Made by a program: the position numbers and the translations under genes
NCBI GenBank assembly: GCA_903813345.2
Contig: CAIIXF020000001.1
Coordinates: 48,933,885-48,997,884 of the forward strand
DNA from: Owenia fusiformis
Lineage: Eukaryota > Annelida > Polychaeta > Sabellida > Oweniidae
DNA: 64,000 nucleotides
Reading direction: 5' to 3'
Notes under the pieces: model-generated
The model's database searches: none
What the model was told of the DNA's origin: nothing
The model's input: the letters and a program-made list of their open reading frames with translations, nothing else
Shown: piece after piece, positions 35,650 through 46,959 of the stretch
How positions within the stretch are numbered: the first letter of the stretch is position 1
How the letters are laid out: each line of letters opens with the position of its first letter

Positions 35650-36318
35650 GCCTAGTCACATAGCCCGGCCGATGAGGTTACGATGAGCCAGCGATGCAAT
35701 TTTCACCGAACTCGGCCGAACACCGGCTGGACATCCGTGGCGTTTGTTGCTTAAAACCGCATCGGTGGTAGCTCGGTGAAATTTTAACTTCGGAGTTAAA
35801 TTTCACCGGGCTCTCACCGAGCTCCCTCATCATGTCATCGCAGCCCCATCGTAACCACATCGGAAAACACGTCGGCCGGTGCACGGCCGAGTATCGGCCG
35901 GTGTCCCGTGCATCTGAGACAACCAGAGGACGAGGTTTTTTAACAGACAGCGGCCGAGCTCCGGCCGAGCTCCGGCCGATGTGGGACAGAGCATCGGCCG
36001 GTCACTGTCCAAAGCCCGATAACAACCCGGCCGGCGATCGCACGGTGTCCTGTTACCTGCTCGGGTACCGGCCGTATTCCTTCCTATGTCCGGCCGACCT
36101 CCGGCCGGTAGTTGCTGCCACATCGGCAGAAAAAAACTACCATTTTGAGACAGACTCCGTACGGTCACCGGCCGGTGTTCGGTCGGTCGCCTGAAGATGT
36201 CCGGACGGAGTCCGTTCACGTCACCGAGCTCTGCTTCCGATGAGGAGAGCTCGGTGGCACCAAAAAAATCCACCGAGCTCTACTGATGCCGGACATCGGC
36301 CGGGCTATGTGACTAGGC
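35650..36318. mobile_element. GC-rich, CpG-dense element with inverted ends
   Basis: GCCTAGTCACATAGCCCGGC at the left is inverted at the right (...GCCGGGCTATGTGACTAGGC). The interior is packed with CGGCCG, CGGCCGAGCTC and CCGGCCG words and is far more GC-rich than anything else in the window. Frames of 120 and 147 codons are open on opposite strands because GC-rich repeats lack stop codons. Neither looks like protein. Stretches with CGGCCGATTGAGT and GTCACATAGG at 41.5, 52.58 and 56.2 kb look related. No clear target duplication. Confidence 0.75.
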
Positions 36319-37246
36319 AATAAAGGAGGCCAAACAACTGACCAAACAACAATATTTGAGGAATGCAGGCACAATTACAAGTAGGAGAACAAAGATTCAC
36401 ACACTCCACATCCAAAAAGAACAACACAGTGTAAAAGTTGACCAATCATTGAAAATCACTTGACTCAAGATTGATTGTCTCCCTCATGCTTAAGTAAAAT
36501 CATAAAGAGATATAGTATTTTAAATTGTAAATATACAACTCAAAGAGGTACAAACATTTTTCTATACTTCAATCCATTCTCCAGATAACAAAAAGCTAGA
36601 TGCATGTTCTATTTCTGTATGTTCCATATTTGGAAGGAAATGTATTCATTCATTGTTAGAAATCAAGGTTAAGCTGATCTTGTCACTTTGTAGGACAATT
36701 TAAAACAGATAATGGTGGCTGAAAATGGTAATGACAAGGTCTTTTCTTGTAACACAAAATTTCAACAAAATTGTTAATTCAAACCAATTTTGGAAATCTA
36801 CATATCAGATTGTTTATAATACTAAATTATGAATTATGTTAATATACAAAGAGCTTTCTTACAGCATTTATGGAATTGCCTTTATGCCAAAGAGTTCCTT
36901 GGCAAGCAGACCTTGTAAACATTTGAAAAAAATTCCTTCTATTTTCTTAAATCATGTAAACAATAAAAAAATGTTATGCGATTCAGTGACCTCAAATCAC
37001 TTTAGGATAATGTTACTTAATCCAGTTTACATGAAATAATTGCTTCATATTCACTGAATTTCATTCTCTTTTCTAAAAAAATAATTTTTGACCTTAACTA
37101 TATATATTATCAATGCAAATCTGCAATCTACAATTTTTTCCTAACTTTAAAAATGGGCCTGACATTTTTTCAACTGCAAGTTACACACTTCTCTCTATCA
37201 ATATCCATACCATTCCTTAGAAAAAAAGAGGACAACCTGAACTTAC
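36319..37246. other. Intron 1, proximal part
   Basis: AT-rich DNA with no gene or element recognised, adjoining the donor of exon 1. Confidence 0.45.
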
Positions 37247-37448
37247 CGACTGGTTCTTTTATATCCTCCAGAAAGTTTTCTGATGACGATGTTGATCCAC
37301 TTCGTTCCCTCGTTATGAGCGCTGTTGCTAAGGATGTGGGCATATGGACAGAGACCATCGGTACTATCTCTTGCATCTTTAAGCCATGTCCATTTGCTGC
37401 ATTCTCATTCACTGCATGCCCATTAGCTGTATGGCCATTATCTGCCAT
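37247..37448 (-). CDS. Exon 1 (first coding exon) of unrecognised multi-exon gene
   Basis: The ATG at 37448-37446 opens MADNGHTANGHAVNENAANG, an Asn-Gly-His repeat leader, followed by MQEIVPMVSVHMPTSLATAL and a Ser-rich stretch (SGSTSSSENFLED). It ends EPV plus one base at the consensus donor CAGTCG|GTAAGT. The leader is hydrophilic, with no signal peptide, suggesting a cytosolic N-terminus. Phase 1 fits exon 2. The upstream acceptor TGATTTCAG (just above 37490) suggests a 5' UTR part (37449-37490) and a further untranslated exon to the right, which I could not find. Inverted copies of the TTAA MITE lie on either side of this exon (34.6 and 42.2 kb). Four joined exons give 206 codons. Function unknown. 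Confidence 0.75.
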
Positions 37449-37490
37449 GATATCAGTTCTATTAAATCGCCTCTTGTAGCTTCAGGTCAT

Positions 37491-38040
37491 CTGAAATCAC
37501 ATTTTAGACATTATGACTTAATGAGCTACCCTTTAACTTGTTCAATAATAAACTTGAATAACAATTTAACATTTTCTATTCCAAGATGGGGTTTGTAACT
37601 AATTTGAAAATAATGCAGACCATCTGCAAATAAAGAAGGATTTGGAGGTTCTCTTCCAAAATATTAGTAAATAACTTCTAATTGATGATTTTCAGTAATA
37701 ATTGAAGAAAGAAAAAATGATCGATCCAATTTACAATAATTTAATTAATGAATACAGTAATTACAACAGCTGGCAATATCCTTTAAAATAAATAGACAAT
37801 GCAAAATTGCAAATTAGAACAATAAGATTGATACCAATGTCCTTTATCTGACCTGGAAATTATTGTTGTGGACAATACAGTTGACAGAATGCAAGTTTCA
37901 AAACAGCAAGATATATATAAGATAGAATACATCGGGGTTTGAATTTGTTTTATTTTCAAATGTTATTCTTTGTGGCAATTAGTTATATATGTTATATATG
38001 TTAGAAATGTCAAGTCAATCTGAACAATATTCCTGAAGGT
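37491..38040. other. Upstream intron or promoter region
   Basis: AT-rich. If TTTCAG at 37491-37496 is an acceptor, this is a 5' UTR intron. If not, it is the promoter region. No TATA box or initiator can be argued with confidence. Confidence 0.35.
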
Positions 38041-38049
38041 TGAGACCAG

Positions 38050-38130
38050 TCAGACACCACATGCTCAAAGCTGGTCACAAAAAAGTTGGAGACTATAACA
38101 ATATGACATCTTTGTGCCATTCCCCCTTCC
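38050..38130 (+). repeat. Dispersed repeat D, copy 4
   Basis: Shares CACCACATGCTCAAAGC...CACAAAAAAGTTGGAGACTATAACAATATGACATC with the copies at 4.7, 23.4 and 24.2 kb. Confidence 0.55.
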
Positions 38131-39660
38131 TTTGTCTATCTCAGTTTGAGATAGCAGGAAGTGTGTACAGGCTCCTTATCCAAAACTACATACATGTACA
38201 TACCTTATTGATAAATATGTTAATCCAGAGCTAAGATATTTAGTAATCAAAAAATATTAATAAATATAATCAAATATAATATAACGCTGTCCATACAAAT
38301 CAGCTGCCACACTATTAATGACATTAACTGCATGAGAATATTTCCTGCTTCCTACACATTTAATTACCTATCACTATCTTCTACTTCTATTTCTATCATG
38401 TATCATTATCATCTTCCCACATTACTTGCTCAGAGTTTTTGGGAGACCATATGCATTGCAAATCTGACCACAAGTGTAAAATAAACTTGCATTTTTTACA
38501 AAATCATACTTGATATTTAATTTATTACATAACACAATGTTTTTCTACTTGCATGTACTTTAATAGGATGTTGATCATCTGTACAGTATAATCCAAGTGA
38601 CAGGGCTATAAGATACCAAAATGAAAAGTGGGCCTTGATGGGAGATAAGGGAGATCTATACTACATGTACATGACAATACAGAAATAATGAGACTGAGAA
38701 ATTCTGTATTGCTTGGGGTGATCCCCTGGTATTTTCGAACAAAGAATGAATAAATAACAAAACTTAGGTTATTTTTGTAACAATTGTAATATTAACATGA
38801 ATTAATAACTGATAAAAGTATAAATCATTGGCCCCCAGGCTAGACCTGGAATTTGACTTCCATGAAACATTCAGGATTTCCCAACAATCTCACATTATAT
38901 AAGTATCTGTTAATGAAAGTAGTAAATATAGAAAGGCAATGTCTGAACTTCCTGTAACCCTTTAACAGTTCAAAAGACTTTGATTCAGTTGCTATTTTTT
39001 CAATTCTAATAGGGACTTTCAATTTTTGAGATTTGACTTTTAAATTCAAAAAGTGTTGGATAGTGCCATTCAAACATGATAATGGAATAATAACTTTTTA
39101 TTCTTTCATCAATAAATGCACTAATTAAATTTATCAAGACATTTAACTCTCTAATTTAAGCCCATTCCACTTTTTCTCTGTGTCAACTAAATTTAAAAAA
39201 TAAAATTTTGACAATTAATTTGACTGTCACTTATCTAACAGTATTTAGGATATGCTCATACATTTACTTAAACCTGCACCTGTTGAAAAACAGCAATTGT
39301 GGGTTGTTCCAATGTCATTGGTGATATTTTGGGAATATACCTTTATCCTTTACCTTTATGTTGAGGGGTAGAGGTTCATGTAAACAAATCCCAACATAAA
39401 TGACTTGTCTGCAGTATAAGTCTATTCATACAGTAAGACATGTAAAATAATGATGAACCACTAAACTATGATATAGATTAAATAGACGAACCAAGAATCA
39501 ATTTCTCATCTATTCGGTGATATGTGTACTAATGAACCTACCGGAACTTATCAGGAAATATTTACTTTTGACATTGAATTTATTTTCTCTTAGATAATGT
39601 GATTATGATTCATGGTCAAAAAACAAACCTAACACAGTTAAATATATGACTGTATACTAA
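38131..39660. other. Non-coding AT-rich DNA
   Basis: No gene, RNA gene or element end recognised. Confidence 0.4.
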
Positions 39661-39667
39661 ATACTAG

Positions 39668-39697
39668 CATGGGCTTTCAACTAATTGAAAGCCCATG
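39668..39697. repeat. Perfect 13-bp hairpin
   Basis: CATGGGCTTTCAA, loop CTAA, then TTGAAAGCCCATG. A perfect stem this long with a 4-nt loop stands out in the AT-rich surroundings. It may be an element end or a recent palindromic mutation. Confidence 0.85.
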
Positions 39698-39764
39698 ATA
39701 CTATAGTAGGTTAGTGCTAGTCACATTTGTTGTCAGAATGTCATTTTTAGATCTTAACTGTAAA

Positions 39765-39960
39765 GGAAGAGGCTCGATAGAGAGAGCTTTTTAGATGGGT
39801 ATAAGTTTTTTATTATTTCGATGATCAATATAAAATTGTAACACAATTTAGGAGATGAGGTGAATTTTCATATTCTAAAATATTATTTCTGAATCATCAA
39901 AATGGATTTTTCTACAACCTTTTTGGCGAATCGATGAACTCGTTTTTCAGGTTTAACCCT
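39765..39960 (+). repeat. Dispersed repeat E, copy 1
   Basis: GAAGAGGCTCGATAGAGAGAGCTTTTTAGATG through AACCTTTTTGGCGAATCGATGAACTCGTTTTTCAG matches, inverted, 58498-58692 over its whole length with about 75-80% identity by eye. Borders and class unknown. Confidence 0.7.
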
Positions 39961-41470
39961 TTCTTTGTGGTTAAATATAATGCCTTTTATATAATTATAG
40001 AAACAAAATATTTTGTTTCTAGGTCCTTAATTATCTAAAGTCTTAAATAATGTGAACACATATTTGTTTAACTGATCAGAAATATTTTTTTTCTCCATTC
40101 ATCCATTTGTCCATGTTAAAGTATAGGGGGACTGAGATCCCCGGGAATTCCTGAGGTTTGACTCCTTATGTTATAGTTTTGAACCGATGATAAGTTTATA
40201 GAGGGAAATGCTGTTCCATCGAATTATTTGATTTTGACTGAAATTAACGCATTACGTTATTCACACTGGGAGCTACAAAATATTGGGTTACGGATTTATT
40301 AAAACGTACCTTTATCTCGCATTCTCGGTTTACCTGCGTATCATGATTTATGATCATAATTTATCGTTTATGCTTTGCTCACATAAGTTCAGATTCACCT
40401 TATGGGTGCCTACCGATTACGGTATTTTTCAACTGCCAACCGATCACCGGCAGTCGTTGCGCCGGGAGAATTTTCACAATCAAAATGTAAATTACATTAT
40501 AAAATATGTATCAAATGAAGAAAAGGATGTCCAGATGGGTGCTGTTCGGCAATTGTAAGATTATAGTGATGCTTGTAATATCATAAGTTGAAGAAAATTG
40601 GGTTCTTGGAATACATGTTCGTTAACGTTTTGATTTTGATTGTATATATTTACAATTCATATGTAATATACGATTGACTGTACTTTGAAGAGAAAACAAG
40701 TATTTTACCAATTAATAGAAGAATTCAAAAGCTCTAGCGAAGTAACCTCTTTAGTTTATACTCGCCAAAACGTAAAACGATAGAAAATCATATGTTTTTG
40801 AAACATCGCTTATTGGAACCATTTCACTTGTCGACTAACTTACGGTAAGTTAGTTGTACATGAACTGGGCAGGTCGTAATATCCCTATTTACCAGTTAAA
40901 GACATTCGACGTGTTATGACCGAAATAATCAGTTACGATCCGAAGTGAAAGTGGTGATAAGCCATTCAGGACTACTTAGATTATTCATTTTTTATTCATT
41001 TTATTTTTCTAGTTTATTGACGGTGATTTATGCTTGTTAAACATTTTCATCATATAAATATGTATCAAAATGTTTTGGTCTGCAATATTTCTTATTTAAT
41101 AAATCTTTTTCAAGCAAATGGAAATTGTTATCATAATTCCATCTGAAACAATGAAACAATCATATAAATATGAAATACAGGCATTTTACAGATAAAGTAT
41201 AGTTCTAAGCGTTGCTGCAGAAATAGGATTAAAATTCCAAGCGGGACTATTATAGTACATATTATTGAAAAGGGAACTCTTAGACTGGCTGAAACTTATG
41301 TCCAAAAGATATATGAAGAATTGCCCCTAATTAAAATTGCAGCATTTTACGAACTTACCAGGGTTTATCTATTCAAAACTAGCTACAGTTCATAAGATGC
41401 GAGGCATTTATAAAATAGTGAATCAATATTAACAACGAAGGCATATCTATACAAGGATGGATATAAACAT
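39961..41470. other. Non-coding DNA, no gene seen
   Basis: AT-rich. Contains the palindrome at 40834-40854. A 91-codon plus-strand frame at 40283-40558 has no recognisable motif, and I do not call it. Confidence 0.4.
40834..40854. repeat. Palindrome ACTAACTTAC-G-GTAAGTTAGT
   Basis: Ten-base arms pair perfectly around a single central base. It could be a protein-binding site or the joined ends of an element. Nothing adjacent decides this. Confidence 0.8.
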
Positions 41471-41770
41471 TAATGCCTGGTGTAAACGGGTAGGAGGTCC
41501 TATCAATTATGGTACTACTCTCCATTGATTTATATTGTGACCTAAACTCTTTCCCTCATTATCTTATACGCAATCTGGGCCAATAAGGGCCGTTAAGAAA
41601 GGGACCATAATCCCTGGGGGACCATCATTTCTTTCACACCGGCGTCCGGCCGATTGAGTATCCTGTTGACAATTGCATTCAGTTTTGACCAGAATATTTA
41701 ATCTGTCGGCCGCCGGGCAATGAATCGGAGCAAATGTGGGATAACCAATTAACGAATATCTACAGACTGC
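41471..41770. repeat. Fragment of CGGCCGATTGAGT family
   Basis: ATGCCTGGTGTAAACGGGTA at 41474 resembles the complement of ACCTATGTGACCCAGGCAT at 56268-56286, and CCGGCCGATTGAGTATCCTG at about 41647 matches CGGCCGATTGAGTATTTTG at 56202. It is likely a decayed member of the same group as 35650-36318. Confidence 0.45.
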
Positions 41771-41952
41771 TCATCTCTTGTATAATGGTACTGTATATGT
41801 CTATGAATTCCGTCTAAAAGAAGACGTTCTCTAAAACTTTCTAATGGAATACATGTATAGGACTAGAAACACAATGCAAATTCACGTTTATGCAATATAA
41901 TTTATTTTTTATTGAATTCAATCTTACAACACTTTATGGAGCTGTTACGTTA

Positions 41953-42084
41953 GACCACGTGGGCTCACCGTTCGCTACAGTATGGATACGTTTTGCAGAT
42001 GGCAGGGCTAGACATGGACATACGGTTGGCTAATCAAATAGTTTTAAAGCAGGATATTCCGAATGGTGAGCCCACACGGCCTAG
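41953..42084. mobile_element. Short foldback element
   Basis: GACCACGTGGGCTCACCGTTCG near 41953 is inverse to CGAATGGTGAGCCCACACGGCC ending near 42082. The inner about 85 bp do not pair well. Target duplication not clear. Confidence 0.6.
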
Positions 42085-42238
42085 TGCAATAGCCACTCAT
42101 TACATTTCGATACTCATAACATCCTTCTGTTTCAACCGAAACTTGCTTTGATTTTATTAGGCATATTCTGTGATCTGAACACATCAGATGAGATGTGTTA
42201 TAACTGTCAATAAGTGTGATAGTTATCATTTACCTTAA

Positions 42239-42639
42239 AGCAGATATGAAATGGTATTTTTAACCTAAAGGAATCAATATAATTTTTTGATAGATGTATT
42301 TGGACATGTTTTCTCATCAGTAGTGTGAAAACTATTTCACTCTAACGATCTTTATAGCTGCTTAATAAGCAATATTCGAATTGGTTGTGACGTTATTGGC
42401 CCCCACGTGATCTCTCACTGGTCCCCACGTGGACCGTTTTGGTCCATTAGGTCATGACGTCATAATGCCAAAATGTTTTGTTATTTGTTTACACAACAAT
42501 CCTATGGTTGCCGTGACGTTGTGTCAGTTATCTAACATTTATTTTATAATGACTATCGCAAGAACTCTACGGTGGGCTTACAATGGAGAAAACCGCATTT
42601 TTGTAGCTGAAAGTTGAGAAAAGCTATTTCAGTTGTCCT
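42239..42639 (-). mobile_element. TTAA-flanked MITE, family T, copy 2
   Basis: Inverted relative to 34644-35132. The tips AGCAGATATGAAATGG and (complement of right end) AGGACAACTGAAATAG are flanked by TTAA at 42235-42238 and 42640-42643. It lacks the segment around ATAGCTTTGGTTTATTGG present in copy 1 but keeps the CACGTGG and TGACGTCAT boxes. Two independently flanked copies make the element borders reliable. Confidence 0.88.
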
Positions 42640-42852
42640 TTAATGTCAATCCATTACATAATAGGCATTGTATTCAACCACATATAAATTAGCAAAGGCA
42701 CAGATACAAAGTTTTAGGACTGGAGAAGAAATAAGATGTCATGATTTATCAGGACTCATTAGCTATTTAACATACTCTATATGTTAACATTTATTATTGT
42801 ATTTTGTTACAATTGAAAAATTGAATTCAATTAATTTTAGTTGTACAATGAT

Positions 42853-43250
42853 CACTGGTGATCCGCTCGATTACGCTGGTTACCGAAACGGTTCGTTTTG
42901 GTAACAATATGTCGGACATCGAAGGTACGATTTTTCTTTTTCCTTATTTCACGCGTTGTAGGCAGAATCCCAACGACGTTTTTTGTCACAAACGTGTATC
43001 AGCATCACATGTTTTAGAAAATGTACATGTTTGCGAAAAAATAGCTCAGAAGACAACAGAATCGTCGATTTAATTCCTCACTTAAGTGCAGATCTGAACT
43101 GTTTTTCGAAAAACCGTTTATGTAACTTAAGTGAGAAATTAAATCGACGATTCTGTTGTCTTCTGAACTATTTGTTCGCAAATATGTACATTTTCTTAAA
43201 CATATGATACTGATACACGTTTGTGTTAAAAATGTCGTCAACCTGTGAAA
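42853..43250. mobile_element. CACTGG-ended MITE, copy 2 (right end lost)
   Basis: Starts CACTGGTGATCCGCTCGATTACGCTGGTTACCGAAACGGTTCG as copy 1 does. The internal hairpin is better preserved: TTAAATCGACGATTCTGTTGTCTTCTGA faces its complement near 43050. Similarity ends near GTCGTCAACCTGTGAAATAA, so the right tip with CCAGTG is missing. Frames of 71-90 codons on both strands come from the hairpin. Confidence 0.75.
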
Positions 43251-44429
43251 TAATTTCGATTTTGACCAATCAGAAACATATGTCATCTCAATAGGGGTTT
43301 ACATGTTCATGTTCTCTACCTGGGAATGAGAGCCCATAATTCAATTTTTGAACTAGTCTGAAGAGACCTACATGCAAAGTTCATAGAAAAAAGAAAAATC
43401 ACAAATATGAATACAGTTTGATTATAAGTCTATTGGAATTTTCAAGGTGTTGATTTTAAAGTCTATTACAGAAGTTACTGTTATGTTTACCACACTGGTA
43501 CCAGTTAGTGGTATGTTGAATGGTATGAGTTGTTGAGTTTCACCTTCACCCAGATCATGCAGAATATCAACACGGCGTTCCTTGTAGAAAGTAGTTCTTG
43601 GTTTGTCTTACATATGATAGATAGTAAGATATGATAGGCAATATTTCCCTTTGACAAGATGTGACTGACACAGTTTTGTGTTGGAGTGTAGCAATATGCG
43701 GTGCAATCATACCATATCTAACATCACATAACATGCTCATCCCCGTGCTCATCACAGAAAGATCAACACGTATGCCTCTCCATTAAATAATTCTTTTTTA
43801 TATGCAGTATCTCGACCCGATCCTATCTGAAATATAAGAAATATATATAATCAAGTTACTTGTTGTATTTCCCATAACTTATATAAACATCCATGACCAA
43901 TATTCCCATTCTATTGATATTGTTATCGTCTCGGGGTACCATAAATCGAAACAAGTAAATCCAAAATCGCAAGAAAAGATAAAGCTTGAAACAGGAACTA
44001 CATGTTTCAAGACAGCTTGCAAATCCTATGGTTTTTCACATGATGAAATGGAAGAGCTAAAACTTATTCAAACATACTAGTTAATTAGTTCTAGTAATTC
44101 ATCTAGTTTGTCATTATTTATTACATTAAATATGTCTAAAGCATCGAAAAGTAATGTTTTCACCGCATGAAAGTAAAGTTGATCGATTTGTCGTACATGT
44201 AGATCGAGAGAATTGTGTGAATTCAACCGGGCTTTCTTGTGTCATCTGGACTTTGTTCAGAATTAGTGAAACTTGAAACATAGAAGCAAGAAAAGAAATG
44301 TACGGTTTCTGTTATTTTGCTAAAATATAGGTTTCATCGCTCTTATTTGAGGCAATGCCATGCCACATGGCAGTTGTTAATCTTATTCTTTCTTTCTTTC
44401 AATAACAAGCCACTTAAATGTCATGTCAA
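43251..44429. other. Non-coding DNA, no gene seen
   Basis: AT-rich, no supported feature. Confidence 0.4.
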
Positions 44430-46252
44430 ACTCTGTTTATTTCGTATTATCTTCAGTAATTGTTTAACCACTCTTCATGTTTCATAAGCTAATTCCACTC
44501 ATATTGTCATGCCAAACACTGTTTATTTCATTTATCTACAAGTTGTCTATCGCATTGTTTCAAAAGCTAATCAAACAATTGTCATACCAAACTCTGTTTA
44601 TTTCGTATTATATACATGTTTTCAATCGCTTCTTTATGTTTTACAAGCTAGCTCCACTCAATTGTCATGCCCAACTCGGTTTACTTCATTTTAAGATACA
44701 GTTGGCAACCGCCCCTCGGGTTTCATAAGCGACAATCAATTGTCATGCCGAACTCAGTTTATTTCGTAATTTTCATATGCTAATTCCACTCAATTGTCAT
44801 GCCAAACTCTGTTTATTTCATTTATCTACAAGTTGACTATCGCCTCTTCGTGTTTCACAAGCTAATTCCTGCCAATTGTCATGTCAAACTCTGTTCATTT
44901 CGTATTATTTACATATTTTCAATCTCTTCTTTATCTTTTACAAGCTAGCTCCACTCAATTGTCATGCCAAACTCAAAATCTGTTTATTTCGTATTATCTA
45001 CATTTTTTCAATCGCTTCTTTATTTTTTACAAGCTAGCTCCACTCAATTGTCATGCCGAACTCAGTTTATTTCGTAATTTTCATATGCTAATTCCACTCA
45101 GTTGTCATGCCAAACTCTGTTTATTTCATTTATCTACAAGTTGACAATCGCCTCTTCGTGTTTCGCAAGCTAATTCCTGCCAATTGTCATGTCAAACTCT
45201 GTTCATTTCGTATTATTTACATATTTTCAATCTCTTCTTTATCTTTTACAAGCTAGCTCCACTCAATTGTCATGCCAAACTCGGTTTATTTCGTTTTAAG
45301 ATACAGTTGTCAACCGCCCCTCAAGTTTCATAAGCGAATTCCACTCAATTGTCATGCCAAACTCTGTTTATTTCATTTATCTACAAGTTGACAATCGCCT
45401 CTTCGTGTTTCGCAAGCTAATTCCTGCCAATTGTCATGTCAAACTCTGTTCATTTCGTATTATTTACATATTTTCAATCTCTTCTTTATCTTTTACAAGC
45501 TAGCTCCACTCAATTGTCATGCCAAACTCGGTTTATTTCGTTTTAAGATACAGTTGTCAACCGCCCCTCAAGTTTCATAAGCGAATTCCACTCAATTGTC
45601 ATGCGAAACGTTTTATATTTCATTTATCTACAAGTTGTCAATCGCCTCTCCATGTTTCACAAGCTAATTCCACTCAATTGTCAAACATAATTTATCTACA
45701 AGTTGTTAATCGCCTCTTCATGTTTCAAAAGCTAATTCCACTCAATTGTCAAGCATCATTTATCTACAAGTTGTCAATCGCCTCTTCATGTTTCACAAGC
45801 TAATTCCACCCAACAGTAATGTCAAACTCTGTTTATTTCGTATTCTCTTCATGTTTTCAATCTCTTCTTTCTTTTTACAAGCAAGCTTCACTCAATTGCC
45901 ATGCCAAACTCGGTTTATTTCGTATTAAGATACAGTTGTCAACCGCCCTTAAGGTTTCAAAAGCGAATTCCACTCAACTGTCATGCCAAATTCTGTTTAT
46001 TTTTTTCTCTACATGTTGTCAATCGCCTCTTCATGTTTCAAAAGCTAATTCCACACGATTGTCATGCCAAACCCTGTTTATTTCCTATTATCTACATGTT
46101 TTCAACCTAACCTTCATTTTTTACAAGTCAGCTCCGTTCAATTGTCATGCAAAACTCAGTTTATTATTTATTATCTACAGTTGTTAGCTGCTCTTCATGT
46201 TTCATTAGTTAATTCCACTCAATTGTCGTGCCAAACATGTTCCAGTGCTTTA
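44430..46252 (+). repeat. Satellite array, about 82-84 bp units with 247-bp higher-order block
   Basis: More than twenty units of the type TTCCACTCAATTGTCATGCC, AAACTCTGTTTATTTCGTAT and TCTACA(A/T)GTTGTCAATCGCC. Three unit types recur in fixed order: one with GTTTTAAGATACAGTTGTCAACCGCCC, one with CATTTATCTACAAGTTGACAATCGCC and one with ATTTACATATTTTCAATCTC. This gives a 247-bp block repeated from 45271 to 45518 and onward. Long plus-strand frames (up to 122 codons) arise because the unit lacks stop codons in some frames. The proteins are repetitive and frames overlap each other, so no gene is called. Confidence 0.95.
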
Positions 46253-46322
46253 TAAGCTATAATTATCTACATGATATAAAAGCATCTTTTCAAGACTAAT
46301 TATTACTACGAACAAATGACAT

Positions 46323-46412
46323 TCAATACCTCTTCCCAAATAATATCTTCTCATCATAAACACTATCAACATCGTTGTCGCCATTGTTACACTCGTTATA
46401 TTGAACCTGAAC
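46323..46412 (-). other. Possible terminal exon, acidic (weak)
   Basis: Following the acceptor-like GTATCAG, a 29-codon frame reads VQVQYNECNNGDNDVDSVYD and ends in TGA. A similar arrangement (acceptor TTTCAG, then VQDDDDNSGNNDD and TGA) stands at 46803-46844. Both start with the same V-Q and are Asp/Asn-rich. This could be a duplicated last exon of a gene to the right, or chance. No upstream exon was found. Confidence 0.2.
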
Positions 46413-46802
46413 CTGATACGACTTTGATACATTTACCGAAGAGTACATAGAAAAAGACAAATATTTTTATAAACCCTAGAGATACATATATCGAAAGATA
46501 TACAGGACTCTCTAGGATGTAACCAATGTGAACGTTCAAGATAAGTTTCACTTTCATAAATATATTGAAATACATACAAGAGCAATGAATCCGAGTTAGC
46601 CTGAGTCAATTGTCAGAGATAAAAGATTGCTTCAAGGACAACGTATTTCCAAAAATTAGTTTCTGAGTTCACACTCCGTATTATAATCCTAATATCATTA
46701 GATCGTTTTGAGTATAGACATCACTTCAAGACAAACAATCACAATATTTAGATATACCTCAAGCAACAAATCGTATTAACGTCGTCATCATCATGAGCAC
46801 CA

Positions 46803-46844
46803 TCAGTCATCGTTGTTGCCAGAGTTATCGTCGTCATCTTGCAC
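46803..46844 (-). other. Possible terminal exon, acidic (weak), second copy
   Basis: The acceptor-like CTTTCAG precedes a 13-codon acidic frame (VQDDDDNSGNNDD) and a TGA stop. It resembles 46323-46412 in first codons and composition only. Confidence 0.2.
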
Positions 46845-46959
46845 CTGAAAGTACAGTAATACATGTATGTAGGGATAAAGGAATTTTTCAGATAAGCCTT
46901 AATTAAGCTGTTTCCTCCTGTTCATCCTGCAATTGTTTTGATGAGTTCAAATGATGAAA

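Noticed and set aside
35830-36273. Frames of 120 and 147 codons on opposite strands
   Set aside because: They overlap inside a GC-rich repeat with inverted ends. Stop codons are rare there by composition, and the peptides are repetitive (RP, AG, DR words).
44477-46187. A cluster of plus-strand frames of 60-122 codons that resemble each other
   Set aside because: They are successive reads of the 82-bp satellite unit in several frames, often overlapping. Similarity comes from the DNA repeat.
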